From: Deltaproteobacteria bacterium | GTDB lineage: Bacteria > Desulfobacterota > B13-G15 > RBG-16-54-18 | Assembly: GCA_003646745.1 (NCBI GenBank) | Contig: QMLM01000061.1 | Location: 1 to 8,453, forward strand | Length of the DNA stretch: 8,453 nt | Direction of reading: 5' to 3' | Part shown: positions 7,240 to 8,453 of the stretch, piece by piece | How positions within the stretch are numbered: position 1 is the stretch's first letter | How the letters are laid out: the number at the start of each line of letters is the position of its first letter | Notes under the pieces: generated by a model | The model's database searches: none | The model's input: only the letters and a program-made list of their open reading frames with translations | What the model was told of the DNA's origin: nothing | Position numbers and translations under genes: made by a program

Positions 7240-7267
7240 TTGACTTATTTATAATCTCTTATAAAAT
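7240..7267 (+). promoter_or_regulatory. Possible sigma-70 promoter of the GGDEF gene
   Basis: TTGACT (7240-7245), a 16-nt spacer and TAAAAT (7262-7267) lie just after the acylase stop and about 38 bp before ATG 7305. A perfect TATAAT at 7250-7255 is also present, but without a -35 box at the right distance. The region is distinctly AT-rich compared with its surroundings. Confidence 0.45.
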
Positions 7268-7304
7268 CTTATGCTCAGGAAAGCTATGAAAGGGGCGGGG
7301 TTGC

Positions 7305-7492
7305 ATGGACGATGAAGGGGGGGCAATATATAGCTTTTCGTGGCGAAACTCTTTCTTTTTAAAATTCGCCTTCATCCTTTTAATGGCCTTCCTCGGTTTT
7401 TTTCCTCGCTTTTACCCTGTTACATCTCTGGAACTTCAATAGGCTGGAGAAAGACCTCAATCGGCGAGAGATCCAAAGGTTGAAAAAGGGGG
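7305..7492 (+). pseudogene. Out-of-frame N-terminus of the GGDEF sensor (TM1 and coiled stretch)
   Basis: ATG 7305 opens a frame that reads MDDEGGAIYSFSWRNSFFLK and then a hydrophobic run, but stops at TAG 7440. If one T of the T7 run at 7397-7403 is left out, the frame continues as LAFTLLHLWNFNRLEKDL and then REIQRLKK, up to the A5G6 run at 7483-7493. Leaving out one G there joins it to the long downstream frame. The rebuilt N-terminus has a short cytoplasmic tail, a transmembrane helix at about residues 17-42 and a charged, coiled-coil-like stretch. This is the expected start of a two-TM sensor, so I read this segment as part of the next gene broken by two single-base length changes in homopolymers. 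GGGG lies about 5 nt before the ATG. A separate small membrane peptide is possible but less likely. Confidence 0.6.
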
Positions 7493-8453
7493 GTGAACTT
7501 CGTCCTTAACAAAGAGGAATGTGGGGTCAGAAATCTGTTGCAAAGCCTCCTGTGGAATAAGGAACTTCGCCTGCGGGTGCAAAAGGGTGATCTGCCGTGG
7601 CTGCAAGCCGTCTTCGCAGGGGAGATGACAAGACCTTTTGCCTCTGCGGGGGTAATAGATAACCGAGGAAAACTTCTATATGCGAAACGATCTATTTTCA
7701 AAAGAGAGGATCTGCAAGACCTCGTATCTTTTTTGCGACAGGGCAGGAAGAGAGAGAAACTCATCACATTCTCATGGCGCCACAGGGGCAGCGTATACCT
7801 GGTGGGGATCGGTGACCTCTCTACCGACGATAAAGGAGGAGGAAAATGGCTTTATTTGGCCAAAGAGCTGAATAAAGGATATTTGGTTGGGCTTCGCCAT
7901 TTTTCCGAAGGGGAAATAGAGATATTCCCCCAGACAAAAAAGGATGTAGGGGGCCTTACCTTGCGCGATTGGCGCAATAGGCCTGTAGCATGGATATCCA
8001 TCCGCCCCTCCACCTATTTCGTCTCTCTCTTCGTGGTCATGGAGAGGATATATCTATGGCATTCCTTATTTATTCTGCTTGTCTTCGCCCTGACCATAGT
8101 CCTCTTTTCCCTGAAACTAAGGGAGAGAATAGTAAAGGAATTTAATAAGATAATTGAGGCCTTCGATAGGCTTCATCAGGGGGAGTATCCCCAAGACCAA
8201 CCCGTTATCAAGTCAGAGGATGAATTTGGGGTTTTCGCCTTGCAGATCCAAAAGGCCTCCCGAACCATCTCCCAACTGCTCACCACCGATCCCTTAACTA
8301 AAATCTACAACAGGACCTATTTCTATAATCGGCTAAAGGAGGAAGTCAACAGGGCCCAAAGGTATAGTCATCCTTTGGCCTTGATCATCCTGGATCTGGA
8401 CAACTTTAAAGGCGTGAACGACAAAATGGGGCATCAAGCGGGCGATCAACTCC
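7493..8453 (+). CDS. Membrane sensor diguanylate cyclase-like protein (GGDEF), 3' truncated by window
   Basis: The frame is open from after TGA 7481 to the window edge. GTG 7493 is the first possible start in frame, but the real N-terminus is probably the segment from 7305. The visible part has about 187 residues of extracytoplasmic domain (ending near VVMERIY) that I do not recognise with confidence; LLWNKELRLRVQKGDLPWLQ followed by GVIDNRGKLLYAK vaguely recalls CHASE4-type sensors. Then come TM2 (8054-8113, LWHSLFILLVFALTIVLFSL), a HAMP-like linker with LHQGEYP and SEDEFGVFA, and a GGDEF domain beginning TTDPLTKIYNRTYF. ILDLDNFKGVNDKMGHQAGD carries the first metal-binding Asp (8393-8395). 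The GG(D/E)EF signature itself lies beyond the window, so cyclase activity cannot be judged. The family role is synthesis of cyclic di-GMP in response to an external signal. Confidence 0.85.
   Translation, partial: MNFVLNKEECGVRNLLQSLLWNKELRLRVQKGDLPWLQAVFAGEMTRPFASAGVIDNRGKLLYAKRSIFKREDLQDLVSFLRQGRKREKLITFSWRHRGSVYLVGIGDLSTDDKGGGKWLYLAKELNKGYLVGLRHFSEGEIEIFPQTKKDVGGLTLRDWRNRPVAWISIRPSTYFVSLFVVMERIYLWHSLFILLVFALTIVLFSLKLRERIVKEFNKIIEAFDRLHQGEYPQDQPVIKSEDEFGVFALQIQKASRTISQLLTTDPLTKIYNRTYFYNRLKEEVNRAQRYSHPLALIILDLDNFKGVNDKMGHQAGDQL

Noticed and set aside
7233..7249. Inverted repeat AATAAG/CTTATT after the acylase stop as a terminator
   Set aside because: The 6-bp stem is almost all A/T and no T run follows; it overlaps the likely -35 box of the next gene instead.
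7428..7445. Programmed +1 frameshift at CTT CAA TAG
   Set aside because: It lacks the slippery CTT-TGA-C arrangement of prfB, and switching frame at the T7 run gives a more natural transmembrane helix.
7420..7767. 115-residue open frame on the minus strand over the disrupted sensor N-terminus
   Set aside because: The plus-strand reading gives a coherent sensor sequence once two homopolymer bases are dropped, whereas this frame is rich in Arg/Ser/Cys and looks like no protein family.
1..8453. Mobile island, defence system or CRISPR signal
   Set aside because: No transposase, integrase, direct repeats, tRNA attachment site or abrupt composition change was seen; the genes are housekeeping or common enzyme families.

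Overview
The window is an ordinary-looking, gene-dense stretch of bacterial chromosome, probably from a Gram-negative, possibly thermophilic lineage. Pointers are TrmFO (the folate/FAD type of tRNA m5U54 methyltransferase), a single-domain NagZ without signal peptide, a membrane-anchored penicillin-acylase-family hydrolase, frequent AGG/AGA and ATA codons, and a B12-binding radical SAM protein with a DUF4070-like tail. Desulfobacterota or a similar deep-branching group is my guess; nothing seen here proves it. No mobile element, CRISPR array, tRNA or rRNA is visible.

Layout. Positions 1-214 (+) hold the last 70 codons of a gene that resembles the C-terminus of radical SAM/DUF4070 proteins. 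Positions 255-1358 (+) and 1324-2502 (+) form a 35-bp overlapping pair, nagZ and namZ (DUF1343/GH171). Both look cytoplasmic, and together they could strip GlcNAc and MurNAc alternately from the non-reducing end of peptidoglycan fragments. Facing them on the minus strand is a second two-gene unit: trmFO (4720-3410) followed by a xylose-isomerase-like TIM-barrel protein (3413-2499) joined to it by a GTGA start/stop overlap. The two convergent units end in the same TTAA, so no separate terminator fits between them.

The 138-bp divergent region 4721-4858 holds a near-consensus sigma-70 promoter for trmFO (TTGACA, 17 nt, TAATAT) and a perfect 7-bp inverted repeat. From it, on the plus strand, starts a 790-residue Ntn hydrolase of the penicillin acylase family (4859-7231) with its nucleophile at Ser241.

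The right end (7305-8453, running off the window) encodes a membrane sensor with a GGDEF domain. Its N-terminus is split over three reading frames. The breaks are best explained by one surplus base in a T7 run (7397-7403) and one in an A5G6 run (7483-7493). Removing these restores one protein with TM1, a sensor domain, TM2, a HAMP-like linker and GGDEF. Whether this is sequencing error, decay or tract-length switching cannot be told from one sequence.

I found no convincing new multi-gene system. The points most worth a second look are the disrupted GGDEF sensor, the Glu-to-Gln change in the NamZ active-site motif, and the cytoplasmic NagZ/NamZ pair.
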